DNA of 64,000 nucleotides from assembly GCF_016908875.1 (NCBI RefSeq), contig NZ_JAFBES010000001.1, positions 496,001-560,000 on the forward strand, written 5' to 3'. Each line of letters starts with the position of its first letter. The stretch's first letter is position 1. Under the pieces are notes generated by a model. It saw only the letters and a program-made list of their open reading frames with translations. It ran no database searches and was not told where the DNA came from. Positions 1-8,628 of this stretch are shown piece by piece. Position numbers and translations under genes: made by a program. Source of the stretch: Bacillus ectoiniformans (GTDB taxonomy: Bacteria > Bacillota > Bacilli > Bacillales > Domibacillaceae).

Positions 1-255
1 AAATATAATATTAACCCCAGTAAATGCGATTAAAAAGGCAGCGGCTGCCCCGATTAGTCCAAACCAAATATCTTCTTGAATGACCAATACGCCAGGAAAA
101 ATGAGTGCGCCAAGTGTAGCGTATGGAACATTCCTTAAAATCCCCTGCAAAAAGTCAGGCAGCTGACGCCCTCTAAAAAGGACAAACGGAAGCATTCTCG
201 GCACATATGTCACTACAGCCATTCCGATAATCATAGTGATAATCGTTGTATTCAT
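1..255 (-). CDS. azlD: AzlD family branched-chain amino acid transport subunit (3' part outside window)
   Basis: This is the small hydrophobic partner of AzlC in a branched-chain amino acid exporter of the cytoplasmic membrane. Reading from the ATG at 255 gives MNTTIITMIIGMAVVTYVPR, then the conserved RMLPF segment and two further hydrophobic helices. The frame stays open to the window edge. Family members are about 105-110 residues and 85 are visible, so the C-terminus lies beyond position 1. The start codon overlaps the azlC stop (ATGA), indicating translational coupling. Pairing with AzlC makes the assignment secure. Confidence 0.85.
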   Translation of the reverse strand, partial: MNTTIITMIIGMAVVTYVPRMLPFVLFRGRQLPDFLQGILRNVPYATLGALIFPGVLVIQEDIWFGLIGAAAAFLIAFTGVNIIF

Positions 256-974
256 CCCTCATTCACCTTGCCTTTTTTTATATACTCCACCCATTCCACT
301 AAGATCGCCGACATCAGCGTAGCGATGACGATTGACCAGCCGCTAGAGAACATCTCAGAGAAATAAAACACGCTATTTAATGAAGCCGCTACCACAGCCA
401 AATAAACAACTTTAGCTCCTGTTTTTAATGAAGGCACGAGCAGACCGATAAACATAGCGTACAGAGCAATCCCCATACTGTCCTGGATCACTTGTGGCAA
501 GCTGGCGCCAAGCAAAAATCCGACACCTGAATTGATTGTCCAGCTTCCATAGGAAACGGCGATTAAACCAAACATATAGCCGCTAGATACGCTGCCGCTT
601 TTCATGCTGGCAACTGAAAATGTTTCATCTGTTATACCAAAAGAATAAATCGCCTTTTTCCAAGCTGGTTCGTCTTCCGATTTTTCGTTTAAGGAAGCGG
701 ACATTAGAAAGTGCCGGATATTCACAATAAAGGTTGTCAGCACAATTTCAAATACGCCCGTTCCAAGCGTGATTAAGTTTAAAGCAATATATTGTGCGGC
801 TCCTGCAAACACAAATATACTCATTAATATGGCTTCTTCAAATCCGAGTCCGGCTGATTTAGCCAGCAGCCCATATGTAAGCGCTGCAGGAAAGTAGCCA
901 ATGGCTATACTGATTCCCGCATGAATACCTCTTCGAAACTCATTTGTCCGCGTATGACTCGCTGTTAATTCCAT
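252..974 (-). CDS. azlC: AzlC family branched-chain amino acid exporter, large subunit
   Basis: An integral membrane protein of 240 residues that, with AzlD, exports branched-chain amino acids and analogues. The family signature GISIAIGYFPAALTYGLLAK is near the N-terminus, followed by several hydrophobic helices. An upstream ATG at 995 is possible, but the codons after it spell a strong ribosome-binding site (GGAGGGGAC) six bases before the ATG at 974, so the shorter start is chosen. The gene overlaps azlD by four bases. A terminator at 1053-1077 separates it from the upstream acyl-CoA ligase gene. No operator was recognised in the short upstream gap. Confidence 0.9.
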   Translation of the reverse strand: MELTASHTRTNEFRRGIHAGISIAIGYFPAALTYGLLAKSAGLGFEEAILMSIFVFAGAAQYIALNLITLGTGVFEIVLTTFIVNIRHFLMSASLNEKSEDEPAWKKAIYSFGITDETFSVASMKSGSVSSGYMFGLIAVSYGSWTINSGVGFLLGASLPQVIQDSMGIALYAMFIGLLVPSLKTGAKVVYLAVVAASLNSVFYFSEMFSSGWSIVIATLMSAILVEWVEYIKKGKVNEG

Positions 975-1052
975 TCTGTCCCCTCCCTCTGCCATTTAAT
1001 TCATTATTATACACTTGCCAAAATTTTCGAACAATAACTTTTATTCACATAC

Positions 1053-1077
1053 AAAAAGCCGCTTTGTTGTCAGCGGC
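1053..1077 (-). terminator. Intrinsic terminator after lcfB
   Basis: On the minus strand GCCGCT and AGCGGC form a 6-bp stem with an eight-base loop, followed by TTTTTG. It lies just after the lcfB stop codon. Confidence 0.8.
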
Positions 1078-1090
1078 CGTTCTAATCAAT

Positions 1091-2647
1091 TTACTTATTT
1101 TGTAAAATTTGTGTCTTAAGCGCTCTTCTTAAAATTTTTCCAGTTGTGTTTTTAGGAAGCTCCTCTAAAAACTCAATGCTCTTAGGCAGCTTATAATCTG
1201 CAAGTGAATTCCTGCAGTAGTCAAATATTTCTTGTTCTGTAAGTGCAGGGTTTTTGGAAACAACGAAAGCAAGGACCGCTTCTCCGTAGTTAGGATCTGG
1301 CACACCTAAAACAGCTGCTTCAATAATGTCTGGATGATTATATAGAACTTCTTCTACTTCTCTCGGATATACGTTGTATCCCCCAACAATCACTAAATCT
1401 TTCTTTCGGTCGACAATATAGAAATATCCGTCCTCATCTTTTTTGGCCAGGTCTCCCGTATATAACCACCCTTCCTTAATTGCCGCGGCTGTTTCTTCTG
1501 GCATTTTGTAATAGCCTTTCATCACATTTGGACCTTTTACAATTAATTCGCCAACTTGTCCAAGAGGGACCTCTTCGCCTAATTCATTGACTACCTTGTT
1601 TTCGACATTCACGATCGAACAGCCTATGGACCCTGCCTTTCTGCCTTTATCGAGCGGATTAAAACATGTAACAGGACTTGCTTCTGATAATCCATAGCCT
1701 TCTGAAATCACTGTTTTAAACTTCTCTTCAAACTTTTCCAGAAGAGCTACTGGCATGGATGCTCCGCCTGAAATACATAAGCGCAGTGAAGCAAGATCTT
1801 CTGACTGGCCTTCTGGATACTGGAGAAGAAAATTATACATTGTTGGAACTCCCGCAAATACTGTCGCTTGATGATTCATCACACTGGCAAAAACATCTTT
1901 GGGACTGAAACGCGGAAGAATCAGCATCGTTGCTCCTTGGATCATCGGTGCATTCAGAGCTACCGACAAGCAAAACACATGGAACATAGGAAGTACCGTC
2001 ACTACACGGTCTTCTTTTGTTATTTTTAAATACTCTCCAATATCACGGGCATTGGAATATAAATTCTTATGGGTAAGCATAGCGCCTTTCGGTTTTCCTG
2101 TTGTGCCGGACGTGTAGAGAATAACCGCCGTTTCTTCATCATCTAAGAGAGGACACTCAAACTTTGAATGGTCAGATGAAAGGAGTCTAGAAAACGTTTT
2201 CATTTTTGGGAGAATCGAAAATTCCGTCACATCGAAGGCTTTTGCTTTTTCGTCATTTGAGTCACATACAATAAAATGATGAACGTTAGGCAATTGAAGA
2301 CTGATTTTTTCTGCCAATGGAAGTAAAAGGTCAAGCATGACTACAGCTTTAACATCCCCATTGGATAAGATATAACTAATTTCTTCCGGAGAATAAATCG
2401 GATTAATCGGGATAACAGTTACGCCTGCACGCATGGCTCCATATAGAGAAATAACAAAATGAGGTGAATTACCTAATAACAAGGCAATATGATCGCCTTT
2501 TTTAATGCCTAATGAATGAAGACTTGAAGCGAATTGAGTGACAGCTTGATCTAATTCAGCATAAGTAGACGTCTGGTCTAAAAAGTGATAAGCTGCCTTC
2601 TCTCCAAAACTCATGGCCGATTCCGACAAGGCTTGTGATAAATTCAT
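1091..2647 (-). CDS. lcfB: Long-chain-fatty-acid--CoA ligase
   Basis: Activates fatty acids to acyl-CoA with ATP ahead of beta-oxidation. It is a 518-residue AMP-forming enzyme. The P-loop-like motif [12 protein letters not shown] is near residue 180, the A5 region [10 protein letters not shown] near 320, YTGDL near 400 and the hinge and lysine region [11 protein letters not shown] at the C-terminus. The ATG at 2647 follows AAAGGGGAGAAGG. The longer frame from 2689 would translate through the FadR operator, so it is rejected. The neighbours lplJ, yhfI and yhfH are those of B. subtilis lcfB (yhfL). A consensus promoter and FadR box just upstream indicate induction by long-chain acyl-CoA. Confidence 0.93.
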   Translation of the reverse strand: MNLSQALSESAMSFGEKAAYHFLDQTSTYAELDQAVTQFASSLHSLGIKKGDHIALLLGNSPHFVISLYGAMRAGVTVIPINPIYSPEEISYILSNGDVKAVVMLDLLLPLAEKISLQLPNVHHFIVCDSNDEKAKAFDVTEFSILPKMKTFSRLLSSDHSKFECPLLDDEETAVILYTSGTTGKPKGAMLTHKNLYSNARDIGEYLKITKEDRVVTVLPMFHVFCLSVALNAPMIQGATMLILPRFSPKDVFASVMNHQATVFAGVPTMYNFLLQYPEGQSEDLASLRLCISGGASMPVALLEKFEEKFKTVISEGYGLSEASPVTCFNPLDKGRKAGSIGCSIVNVENKVVNELGEEVPLGQVGELIVKGPNVMKGYYKMPEETAAAIKEGWLYTGDLAKKDEDGYFYIVDRKKDLVIVGGYNVYPREVEEVLYNHPDIIEAAVLGVPDPNYGEAVLAFVVSKNPALTEQEIFDYCRNSLADYKLPKSIEFLEELPKNTTGKILRRALKTQILQNK

Positions 2648-2670
2648 TTCCTTCTCCCCTTTGTATGTAA

Positions 2671-2688
2671 TGAATGAATAGTCATTCA
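2671..2688 (-). promoter_or_regulatory. FadR operator upstream of lcfB
   Basis: TGAATGAATAGTCATTCA is a near-perfect palindrome matching the B. subtilis FadR consensus TGAATGAnTAnTCATTCA. It lies about 14-31 bases downstream of the predicted transcription start and 24 bases upstream of the lcfB start codon, a position that would block transcription. The fadR gene is not in this window. Confidence 0.88.
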
Positions 2689-2708
2689 TTTTTGAATTTT
2701 CAATTTAT

Positions 2709-2737
2709 ATTATATATGATTCATCCACAATAGGCAA
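2709..2737 (-). promoter_or_regulatory. Sigma-A promoter of lcfB
   Basis: On the minus strand TTGCCT (2737-2732) is followed after 17 bases by TATAAT (2714-2709). The start of transcription is expected near 2702, just upstream of the FadR box. Confidence 0.75.
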
Positions 2738-2764
2738 TAGTTCCCTCTGGCGCTAACAACAAGC

Positions 2765-2795
2765 AAGGGATGTTCAGACACGCTGAACATCCCTT
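2765..2795 (-). terminator. Terminator-like hairpin after lplJ
   Basis: A perfect 13-bp stem, AAGGGATGTTCAG with CTGAACATCCCTT, and a 5-base loop lie directly after the lplJ stop. The following sequence is only moderately T-rich. Confidence 0.75.
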
Positions 2796-2798
2796 ATC

Positions 2799-3788
2799 TT
2801 AGTAGATTAAATTGATTAATTCATCAGCCGTTACTGCTCCGAAATAATGAGAAATATTTACTTCCGTTAACGCTTGCTTCATTTCTTCCTTTTCATATTT
2901 GCAGCCTATTAATTTATTTTCCAATTCTTCTACATTTCCCGCTCCGAAGAAGTCTCCATAAATTTTGCAGCTTTCGATATAGCCTTTTTTCACATCGAGC
3001 CTCACATCGATCTGCCCCGCCTGAAAACGATGGGAACGCTGAATATTGAACTTAGGAGACTTTCCATAATTCCAATCCCAGTTTTGATACCGTTCTTTAG
3101 AAATCTTGTGAATTTCTTTCCAATCAGCTTCCTTCAGCTCATACCTTGGAATGTCTGTTTCTCCTTCGAAAATATAGGCTAATAATAATTGTCGGAACTC
3201 ATCAATGGTTCGCTCTTCTTCCATCAGCTCTTTAATATTGGCTACCCGGCTTCTAATGGACTTAATTCCTTTTGATTCGATTTTATCCTTTCTTACCTTT
3301 AATGCGGCAACAACATGGTCGATCTCTGAATCAAACAGCAATGTTCCGTGGCTGAACATTCGTCCTTTCGTGGAAAATTGAGCATTTCCGGATATTTTGC
3401 GGCCATCTGCGATAATATCATTTCTTCCGCTTAGCTCAGCATTCACTCCAAGTTTATGAAGCGCCTTAATGACAGGCTCGGTGAACTTTTTAAAGTTATG
3501 GAAGCTCTCTCCGTCATCCTTTGTGATAAAGCTGAAATTCAAATTGCCAAAGTCATGATAAACAGCGCCGCCGCCAGACAATCGGCGAACAATATGAATC
3601 CCCTTTTCCTCCACATAGTCTACATTAATTTCTTCGATTGTATTTTGATTCTTGCCAATGATAATCGACGGTTCATTAATATAAAAGAGCAGGTAGCTCT
3701 CATTGATATCTAAATGTTTGACTGCATATTCTTCTATGGCTAAATTAATTCTTGGATCTGTTATTCCCTCATTATCAATAAAAAGCAT
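2799..3788 (-). CDS. lplJ: Lipoate--protein ligase
   Basis: Attaches free lipoate to the lipoyl domains of 2-oxoacid dehydrogenases and GcvH through lipoyl-AMP. The protein is 329 residues, the usual LplA/LplJ length. The lipoate-binding motif RRLSGGGAVYHD is near residue 69, followed by NLNFSF, and GRNDI with GRKISGNAQ near residues 121-136, and a C-terminal accessory domain. The ATG at 3788 follows ACGGAGGATACC. It is probably co-transcribed with yhfI, which ends 14 bases upstream, as in B. subtilis. Confidence 0.93.
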   Translation of the reverse strand: MLFIDNEGITDPRINLAIEEYAVKHLDINESYLLFYINEPSIIIGKNQNTIEEINVDYVEEKGIHIVRRLSGGGAVYHDFGNLNFSFITKDDGESFHNFKKFTEPVIKALHKLGVNAELSGRNDIIADGRKISGNAQFSTKGRMFSHGTLLFDSEIDHVVAALKVRKDKIESKGIKSIRSRVANIKELMEEERTIDEFRQLLLAYIFEGETDIPRYELKEADWKEIHKISKERYQNWDWNYGKSPKFNIQRSHRFQAGQIDVRLDVKKGYIESCKIYGDFFGAGNVEELENKLIGCKYEKEEMKQALTEVNISHYFGAVTADELINLIY

Positions 3789-3802
3789 ATTGGTATCCTC
3801 CG

Positions 3803-4534
3803 TTAAATCCCGAACTCTAAGTTTTGTTTGGCTAATATCACTGTGCCATTAAACTCTTTCTCAGCTTCTTCTTTTAACCTATTTAAATCTCCAAAGTGAG
3901 GAAGATGAGTGAGAATCAGTGTATTCGTGTTTGTTTGGCAAGCCAGTTTCCCGGCTTCCGTGCTTGTCATATGTCCTGCCGATTTTCCGTTCATTCCGCT
4001 GTAAAAGTTGCTTTCACACAGTAAAATATCGCAGTCAGCAGCAAAGGGAATGAATGATTCCTGATAGGCCGAATCGGCCGTATAGACGACTGAATGGCCT
4101 TTTGACTCTATTCTCATCGCATAGCATTCCACTGGATGATCCGTCCTTAGAAATTTAATAGTAAAAGGACCGACCTGCAATTCATCGCCCGGGTCATAAG
4201 CCACGCCTTTTGTTATATCTTTATATGTAAGCTTATCAAACTGAGGGTCAGCTTTGTGGCCGTATATAGGCAAGGTAGAAATGTGCTTGTCCATAAACTT
4301 TCCAATTAACAAAGCATGCTGCAATACACCAATGTCTGCCACATGATCAGGGTGATAATGAGAAATGACCACCGCATTTAATTCTTCGGGAAGAACATGA
4401 TTTTGAAGTTTAGATAATACGCCGCTCCCACAATCAACGAGCATGCGATAACCGTCTTCCTCAAATAAATAACCTGAACTAGCTTCATTTGCTTTTGGAT
4501 ATCCGCCCCAATGGCCGATTACTGTAATATTCAA
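3803..4534 (-). CDS. yhfI: MBL-fold metal-dependent hydrolase YhfI
   Basis: A 243-residue metallo-beta-lactamase-fold protein of the ribonuclease-Z-like branch. The metal-binding motif SHYHPDH is near residue 60, the second histidine sits in TDHPVECY, the aspartate in YTADSAY and the last histidine in LTHLPHFG. A TTG at 4534, ten bases after AAAGGGG, gives MNITVIGHWGG. This start matches my memory of the B. subtilis protein, whereas an ATG at 4543 sits too close to the ribosome-binding site. The cellular substrate is not known from sequence. Confidence 0.88.
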   Translation of the reverse strand: MNITVIGHWGGYPKANEASSGYLFEEDGYRMLVDCGSGVLSKLQNHVLPEELNAVVISHYHPDHVADIGVLQHALLIGKFMDKHISTLPIYGHKADPQFDKLTYKDITKGVAYDPGDELQVGPFTIKFLRTDHPVECYAMRIESKGHSVVYTADSAYQESFIPFAADCDILLCESNFYSGMNGKSAGHMTSTEAGKLACQTNTNTLILTHLPHFGDLNRLKEEAEKEFNGTVILAKQNLEFGI

Positions 4535-4682
4535 TCGTTTCATTCCCCTTTCTGTCCATTTATTCCACCTATTATTGTATTCCCCAATTTCTTCTCCGAC
4601 AACATTCAGGCAGCTTATTTTTCACAGCATATCCCCAAAAATATTTAATTATCAAATTTTTTAAAAATTTTAAAAAACACGG

Positions 4683-4711
4683 TTGACGATTTCATTCTGT
4701 TATAATACAAT
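4683..4711 (+). promoter_or_regulatory. Sigma-A promoter of yhfH
   Basis: TTGACG (4683-4688), a 17-base spacer and TACAAT (4706-4711) precede yhfH by 50 bases. Confidence 0.7.
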
Positions 4712-4760
4712 ACATTTATACAGAAGATCAGTTATATAACAAAAATTGGAGGTAATAAGA

Positions 4761-4895
4761 ATGATTAATAATATTGTTGAGTTCTTTAAAAATCTTCCGG
4801 CTAAACAATGTACAAAATGCGGCTCTCATATAGATGAACAGCATGAGTGTTACCATAGTGTTTGCGACGAGTGCACAGACATTCAAGACTTATAA
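4761..4895 (+). CDS. yhfH: YhfH family small zinc-ribbon-like protein
   Basis: A 44-residue protein beginning MINNIVEFFKNLPAKQC. Two cysteine pairs, CTKC near residue 17 and CDEC near residue 35, suggest a small zinc ribbon. The ATG is preceded by TTGGAGGT with good spacing and by a consensus promoter, and the gene ends in a strong terminator. The N-terminal FF..LP pattern and the position next to yhfI match B. subtilis YhfH. Its role is unknown. Confidence 0.85.
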   Translation: MINNIVEFFKNLPAKQCTKCGSHIDEQHECYHSVCDECTDIQDL

Positions 4896-4931
4896 AATAC
4901 GTGATCCAATTCCAATTATCATAAAACACAA

Positions 4932-4966
4932 AAAGAACCAGCTACGCCTTGGCTGGTTCTTTTTTG
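4932..4966 (+). terminator. Bidirectional terminator between yhfH and the FixH-like lipoprotein gene
   Basis: AGAACCAGC and GCTGGTTCT pair across an 8-9 base loop and are followed by TTTTTT. A-rich sequence on the other side serves the converging gene. Confidence 0.85.
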
Positions 4967-4970
4967 TGCA

Positions 4971-5441
4971 TTAATGATGACCTTCTGCTTCTCCCTCTTT
5001 GTCATCATCTGGATTAGCGGCTGGTACAGCCCCCAATTCGGGATTTCCCGCCACGATTTGTTTCTTAGGCATGGTATGGAGTCCCCTTGCAGTTACATGC
5101 ACTTGTACATGATAGACAGCATCTTTCTCAAAGGTTTTCTCAGCTGTGTAAATGCCGCCCTTTTCCATCTTTGCTTCTAGCATTTCGCTGGTTTCTTTGG
5201 CTCCTTCTTCCCACACTTCATACATCACTTCATCAGCATCTTCTACCGCTTCTTCCCCTTGCGAAACTGCCGTTTTAAACGTTACTTTCTCATTAATTGC
5301 GGCAGTTTCAGGAACAGTTAGATTCGCTTCTATAGGCTGTGGGGGGCCTTGGTTCTTACTTTCTTCTTTTTTGTCCGTGCAGCCGCTCATTAATATAGCC
5401 AATCCTGCGGCAAAAAGGATCATTAAAAATTTTTTATGCAT
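4971..5441 (-). CDS. FixH/YtkA-like domain lipoprotein
   Basis: A 156-residue secreted lipoprotein. Residues 1-20 form a lipoprotein signal ending LMSGC with Cys21 as the lipidation site. The next 100 residues, with IEANLTVPETAAINEKVTFK and the later HVQVHVTARGLHTMP segment, resemble the immunoglobulin-like YtkA/FixH domain. The acidic tail ends in GHH. It is the last gene of a four-gene operon with a histidine kinase, a response regulator and a second lipoprotein, so it may act in the same envelope process or feed the sensor. I do not know a characterised orthologue. Confidence 0.75.
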   Translation of the reverse strand: MHKKFLMILFAAGLAILMSGCTDKKEESKNQGPPQPIEANLTVPETAAINEKVTFKTAVSQGEEAVEDADEVMYEVWEEGAKETSEMLEAKMEKGGIYTAEKTFEKDAVYHVQVHVTARGLHTMPKKQIVAGNPELGAVPAANPDDDKEGEAEGHH

Positions 5442-5467
5442 CGCTGTCCTCTCCCTTACCCTTTTTA

Positions 5468-6865
5468 TTAGACTTCTTCCTCCGTCACCAAAGGAAAGAA
5501 TACTTTAACCTCTGTTCCCTTCATGTATTCACTATTAATTTCTAGTCTTCCATCATGAAATTTAATAATATGGTCAACAATCGATAGCCCGAGCCCCGTT
5601 CCGCCATCTGCTCGAGTACGGGCTTTGTTTACCCTGTAGAACCGCTCCGTGACCTTTTTCAAATCTTCACCCGGGATGCCTATTCCTGTATCAGCAATGG
5701 ATAATATAGCTTGACTGTTATCTTTAAAGAGAGATACCTGTATCTTGCCGCCTTCATTTGTATAACGAATCGCATTATCAAGTATATTTACCACTACTTG
5801 CTCTAAACGGCCTTCATCCCCCTCGATGATGATGTCATGATCGAGGTCACAGGATATGCCAATTTTCTTATTCTTCGCTGCCGGCTCAAGCTTTTGCACC
5901 GTCTGATAGATGGTTTCGGCAAAGGGAATCGGGTATTTTTCAATTAAAAAATTCCCTCCCTCTAATTTAATCAAATCTAGCAGATCATTAACAAGTCTTT
6001 CCATTCGCTTAGATTCTTTTGTAATAATATGAATGTATTGCTTCTGCACGTCTTCACTCGCTGCCATTCCTTGATCGATCGCTTCACTGTATCCTTTGAT
6101 ATAGCTTAATGGTGTTCTGAGCTCGTGAGAAACCGTCGCTAGAAACTCTCTTTTCTTCTCGTCTTCCTGATAAATGGACTCTGCCATTTTATTAAAGGTT
6201 TTGGCCAGCTGGCCGATTTCATCGTTCGTTTCAGCTGTCACTCTTGCTGTGAAATCTCCTTCCGATACTTTCACAGCAGCGCTCTTCATTTGTTCTAAAG
6301 GCCTTGTCATATGTTTCGTCCACTTCGTTCCAACTAGCAAAAGAATGACTAGAAACAAGACTGCTCCTGCAGCCCAATATTTCGTTAAACCGACTGTCAG
6401 TTCTTCAATATTTTCTAGAGGAATATATAAATAGATAATGCCTTGAAGCCGCTGTTCTTCAAGCAGCGGGACAATGACTGTGATAATATTGCGGTCAAAC
6501 CGTGAAACATACCCCACATTTTTGACCGGTTCATTTTTTAAAAGCTGCTCTCTTTCTTTTGGACCGATTAACGTATCATAGTCGACTTCAAAAGGAACGC
6601 ACGCCGCCAGTTCACGAGGATTTCGCACAGCAAAAGCTTCAAACTTTGCTTTTTCATTGTACCAGTCAATCCGGCTCGCGAATTCGTCTGTGATTTCCCC
6701 GCCATCATAATCTAATGCAAGGCTTTTCCCTGTCTGCAGCAATTCCTTCTCAATGCTTTCTACATACAGTTTTTCATACAGGGTATACGACAGTCCGTAG
6801 GCGAAACCAATCGAGAGCAGCAAAGTCATAAATAAGGTCAGCCACAGTTTCTTTGCGAGCATCAT
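5468..6865 (-). CDS. Two-component sensor histidine kinase
   Basis: A 465-residue membrane kinase. Transmembrane helix 1 spans about residues 8-28, an extracytoplasmic sensor about 30-160, helix 2 about 162-180 and HAMP about 181-235. The HisKA box VSHELRTPLSY has the phosphorylated His at 247, and the ATPase domain shows the N box (VVNILDNAIRY), G1 (IADTGIGIP) and G2 (GGTGLGLSI). The start overlaps the response regulator stop (ATGA), so the pair is translationally coupled. The ligand cannot be read from the sensor domain. The H-box context resembles YclK/YkoH-type kinases, without enough to choose. Confidence 0.92.
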   Translation of the reverse strand: MMLAKKLWLTLFMTLLLSIGFAYGLSYTLYEKLYVESIEKELLQTGKSLALDYDGGEITDEFASRIDWYNEKAKFEAFAVRNPRELAACVPFEVDYDTLIGPKEREQLLKNEPVKNVGYVSRFDRNIITVIVPLLEEQRLQGIIYLYIPLENIEELTVGLTKYWAAGAVLFLVILLLVGTKWTKHMTRPLEQMKSAAVKVSEGDFTARVTAETNDEIGQLAKTFNKMAESIYQEDEKKREFLATVSHELRTPLSYIKGYSEAIDQGMAASEDVQKQYIHIITKESKRMERLVNDLLDLIKLEGGNFLIEKYPIPFAETIYQTVQKLEPAAKNKKIGISCDLDHDIIIEGDEGRLEQVVVNILDNAIRYTNEGGKIQVSLFKDNSQAILSIADTGIGIPGEDLKKVTERFYRVNKARTRADGGTGLGLSIVDHIIKFHDGRLEINSEYMKGTEVKVFFPLVTEEEV

Positions 6866-7542
6866 GGAGAGGATTCCTCAAACTTATATCCGATCCCCCA
6901 TACAGTCACAATCTGCGCACCTGCTTCTTTACCGAGTTTCATTCTTAGCGTCTTCACATGTGTATCAACCGTTCTCGTCCCACCGCTGTATTCTTCTCCC
7001 CATATAGACACCAATAGCTGCTCTCGGGAGAAGACTCGTCCGGCATTTTTCAGCAGAATAAGCAATAAGTCGAATTCCTTTAATGTAAGGGTGATCGAGC
7101 GGCCATTCACCTTCACGCTATGAGAATGCAGGTCGAGGTGTACCCCTGCTTTCTTGATCGAGTTTTCTTCTTTTTTCATAAAAGGAAATCTCCTCAGCAC
7201 AGCTTGTATTCGAGCAGTTAATTCTCCCGGGGAAAATGGCTTCACGATGTAATCATCCCCGCCAAGCTGAAGACCTTTTACCTTATCCCATTCTTCACCC
7301 TTTGCTGTGAGGAAAATAATAGGCACCCCATTAGAAGCTCTAATATCAGCACAGATCTCAAATCCGCTTTTGCCTGGAAGCATAACATCAAGGAGCACTA
7401 AGTCAATGTTCTCCTCCTTAAGCCTCTCTTTCGCCTGCCTCTCATCACCAGCTTGGGTAACAGTGAAACCTGCATTCTCTAAGTACATAGAAATCAGGTG
7501 GCGCATATCTTCCTCATCATCAACGATTAATATGTGCGGCAT
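6862..7542 (-). CDS. OmpR/PhoB family response regulator
   Basis: A 226-residue regulator. The receiver domain (1-115) has the acidic pair DDEED, the phosphoacceptor Asp52 in LLDVMLP and the lysine of FLTAKG. The winged-helix DNA-binding domain (about 130-224) has LTLKEFDLL, RVFSREQLL and the recognition helix segment TRTVDTHVKTLRMKLG. Partner of the kinase that starts within its stop codon. It lies two bases downstream of the beta-propeller lipoprotein gene. Confidence 0.93.
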   Translation of the reverse strand: MPHILIVDDEEDMRHLISMYLENAGFTVTQAGDERQAKERLKEENIDLVLLDVMLPGKSGFEICADIRASNGVPIIFLTAKGEEWDKVKGLQLGGDDYIVKPFSPGELTARIQAVLRRFPFMKKEENSIKKAGVHLDLHSHSVKVNGRSITLTLKEFDLLLILLKNAGRVFSREQLLVSIWGEEYSGGTRTVDTHVKTLRMKLGKEAGAQIVTVWGIGYKFEESSP

Positions 7543-7544
7543 AC

Positions 7545-8513
7545 CTACTGCTCCTTTTTAAAAATGATAAATGGTCCTTTTCCAGTTTTGACTTTCTTTT
7601 CTAAAGCCAATGAGTTTGGATCAAGAAAAAATAGTTCATCGCTATCGTAACTGGCAACAGCAAGGGAAAAATGAAACTCTTCTATCGCAAACGGATTGGA
7701 TCCTGTTTCTGTTTCTTTCGTTTTTTCTTTTAAATGATTGTACATATAAATTTTGCTTGTGCCATGGCTGACCACATAGTAATTCCGATCATCCCTCAAG
7801 AAATCCACAGGCATCACAGGCGCCTCTAGCACCGATTTTTCTTTTCCTGTTTTCAAAGAATAAATCAGCACATTCTTCTGCGGCTCTTTCCCCCGCCCAT
7901 GTCCTCCTACCCATAATTCATCTTTGGAAGAATCCACGAACAGACCGGTCGATGAAGAGGGGATGGTATATTCTTTACTTACTTTCTTCGTCTTTGGATC
8001 GACTTTAGAAAGAATGGTATCTTGATAATTAATTACGTATAGCATTCCTTTTTCTTCTGCGAGAGTCATTGGATACTTGCCAGTTTTAACCACACCTGTT
8101 TCTTCTCCCGTGTCATTAAAGAAATGGACAGACCGATCTTGTTTGTTTGCTAGCGCTATTTCTTTCGTTTGATTCACATATATTCCGCCAGTCGTCCCTT
8201 CAGCAACAGACCACTCAGCGATTTTCTTGCCTTTTTTTAATGAATAAAGATCGGCATGATCAAGCTGCGTGCCGTACAGCAGGAGCTTGTCATGATCCGG
8301 AAACAGCACACCGCCTGTATATAGCTCGTCAAATGCCCAGTCAGCAAATACTTCTCTGTCTTCATTAATAAACGTTAAAGAAGAATCACGCAAATTCAGC
8401 GTGAATAAAAAGCTATCCTCTTTTATCTTGGTGAACTCCGTCTGATTGCAGCCGGTTAGGAAAGTGAGGAGGAAGACTAAGCCTGCTAAAAAGTAATTCT
8501 TCACAGCATTCAT
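7545..8513 (-). CDS. Beta-propeller-like lipoprotein
   Basis: A 322-residue lipoprotein with a signal peptide ending FLTGC (Cys22). The body is a series of blades of about 40 residues with repeated aspartate/glycine turns, such as KTGKYPMTLAEEKGMLYVIN, DSSKDELWVGG and ETGSNPFAIEEF, which resemble YncE/YVTN-type propellers. It is the first gene of the operon with the response regulator, kinase and FixH-like lipoprotein. The arrangement suggests an extracellular ligand-binding or scaffolding role for the sensor, which is an inference. Confidence 0.75.
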   Translation of the reverse strand: MNAVKNYFLAGLVFLLTFLTGCNQTEFTKIKEDSFLFTLNLRDSSLTFINEDREVFADWAFDELYTGGVLFPDHDKLLLYGTQLDHADLYSLKKGKKIAEWSVAEGTTGGIYVNQTKEIALANKQDRSVHFFNDTGEETGVVKTGKYPMTLAEEKGMLYVINYQDTILSKVDPKTKKVSKEYTIPSSSTGLFVDSSKDELWVGGHGRGKEPQKNVLIYSLKTGKEKSVLEAPVMPVDFLRDDRNYYVVSHGTSKIYMYNHLKEKTKETETGSNPFAIEEFHFSLAVASYDSDELFFLDPNSLALEKKVKTGKGPFIIFKKEQ

Positions 8514-8573
8514 CCTTTATTCTGTCTTTTATCACCTATTATAAGAAAGAAATGTGAAGTATGTTTGAAAAAT

Positions 8574-8615
8574 AAAGAAAAAAGTGCCGAAAAGCGCAAT
8601 CGCTCTTCGACACTT
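8574..8615 (-). terminator. Terminator after yhgE
   Basis: A 15-base stem with two mismatches (8582-8596 with 8601-8615) and a 4-base loop are followed on the minus strand by a T-rich tract. It sits 14 bases after the yhgE stop. Confidence 0.75.
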
Positions 8616-8628
8616 CACAATTTATTCA

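Noticed and set aside
2648-2689. N-terminal extension of the lcfB protein by 14 residues
   Set aside because: The extra codons lie over the FadR operator and the real ribosome-binding site.
5087-5508. Plus-strand open frames opposite the lipoprotein gene
   Set aside because: They are mirror frames of a well-supported lipoprotein and kinase coding region and have no start signals.
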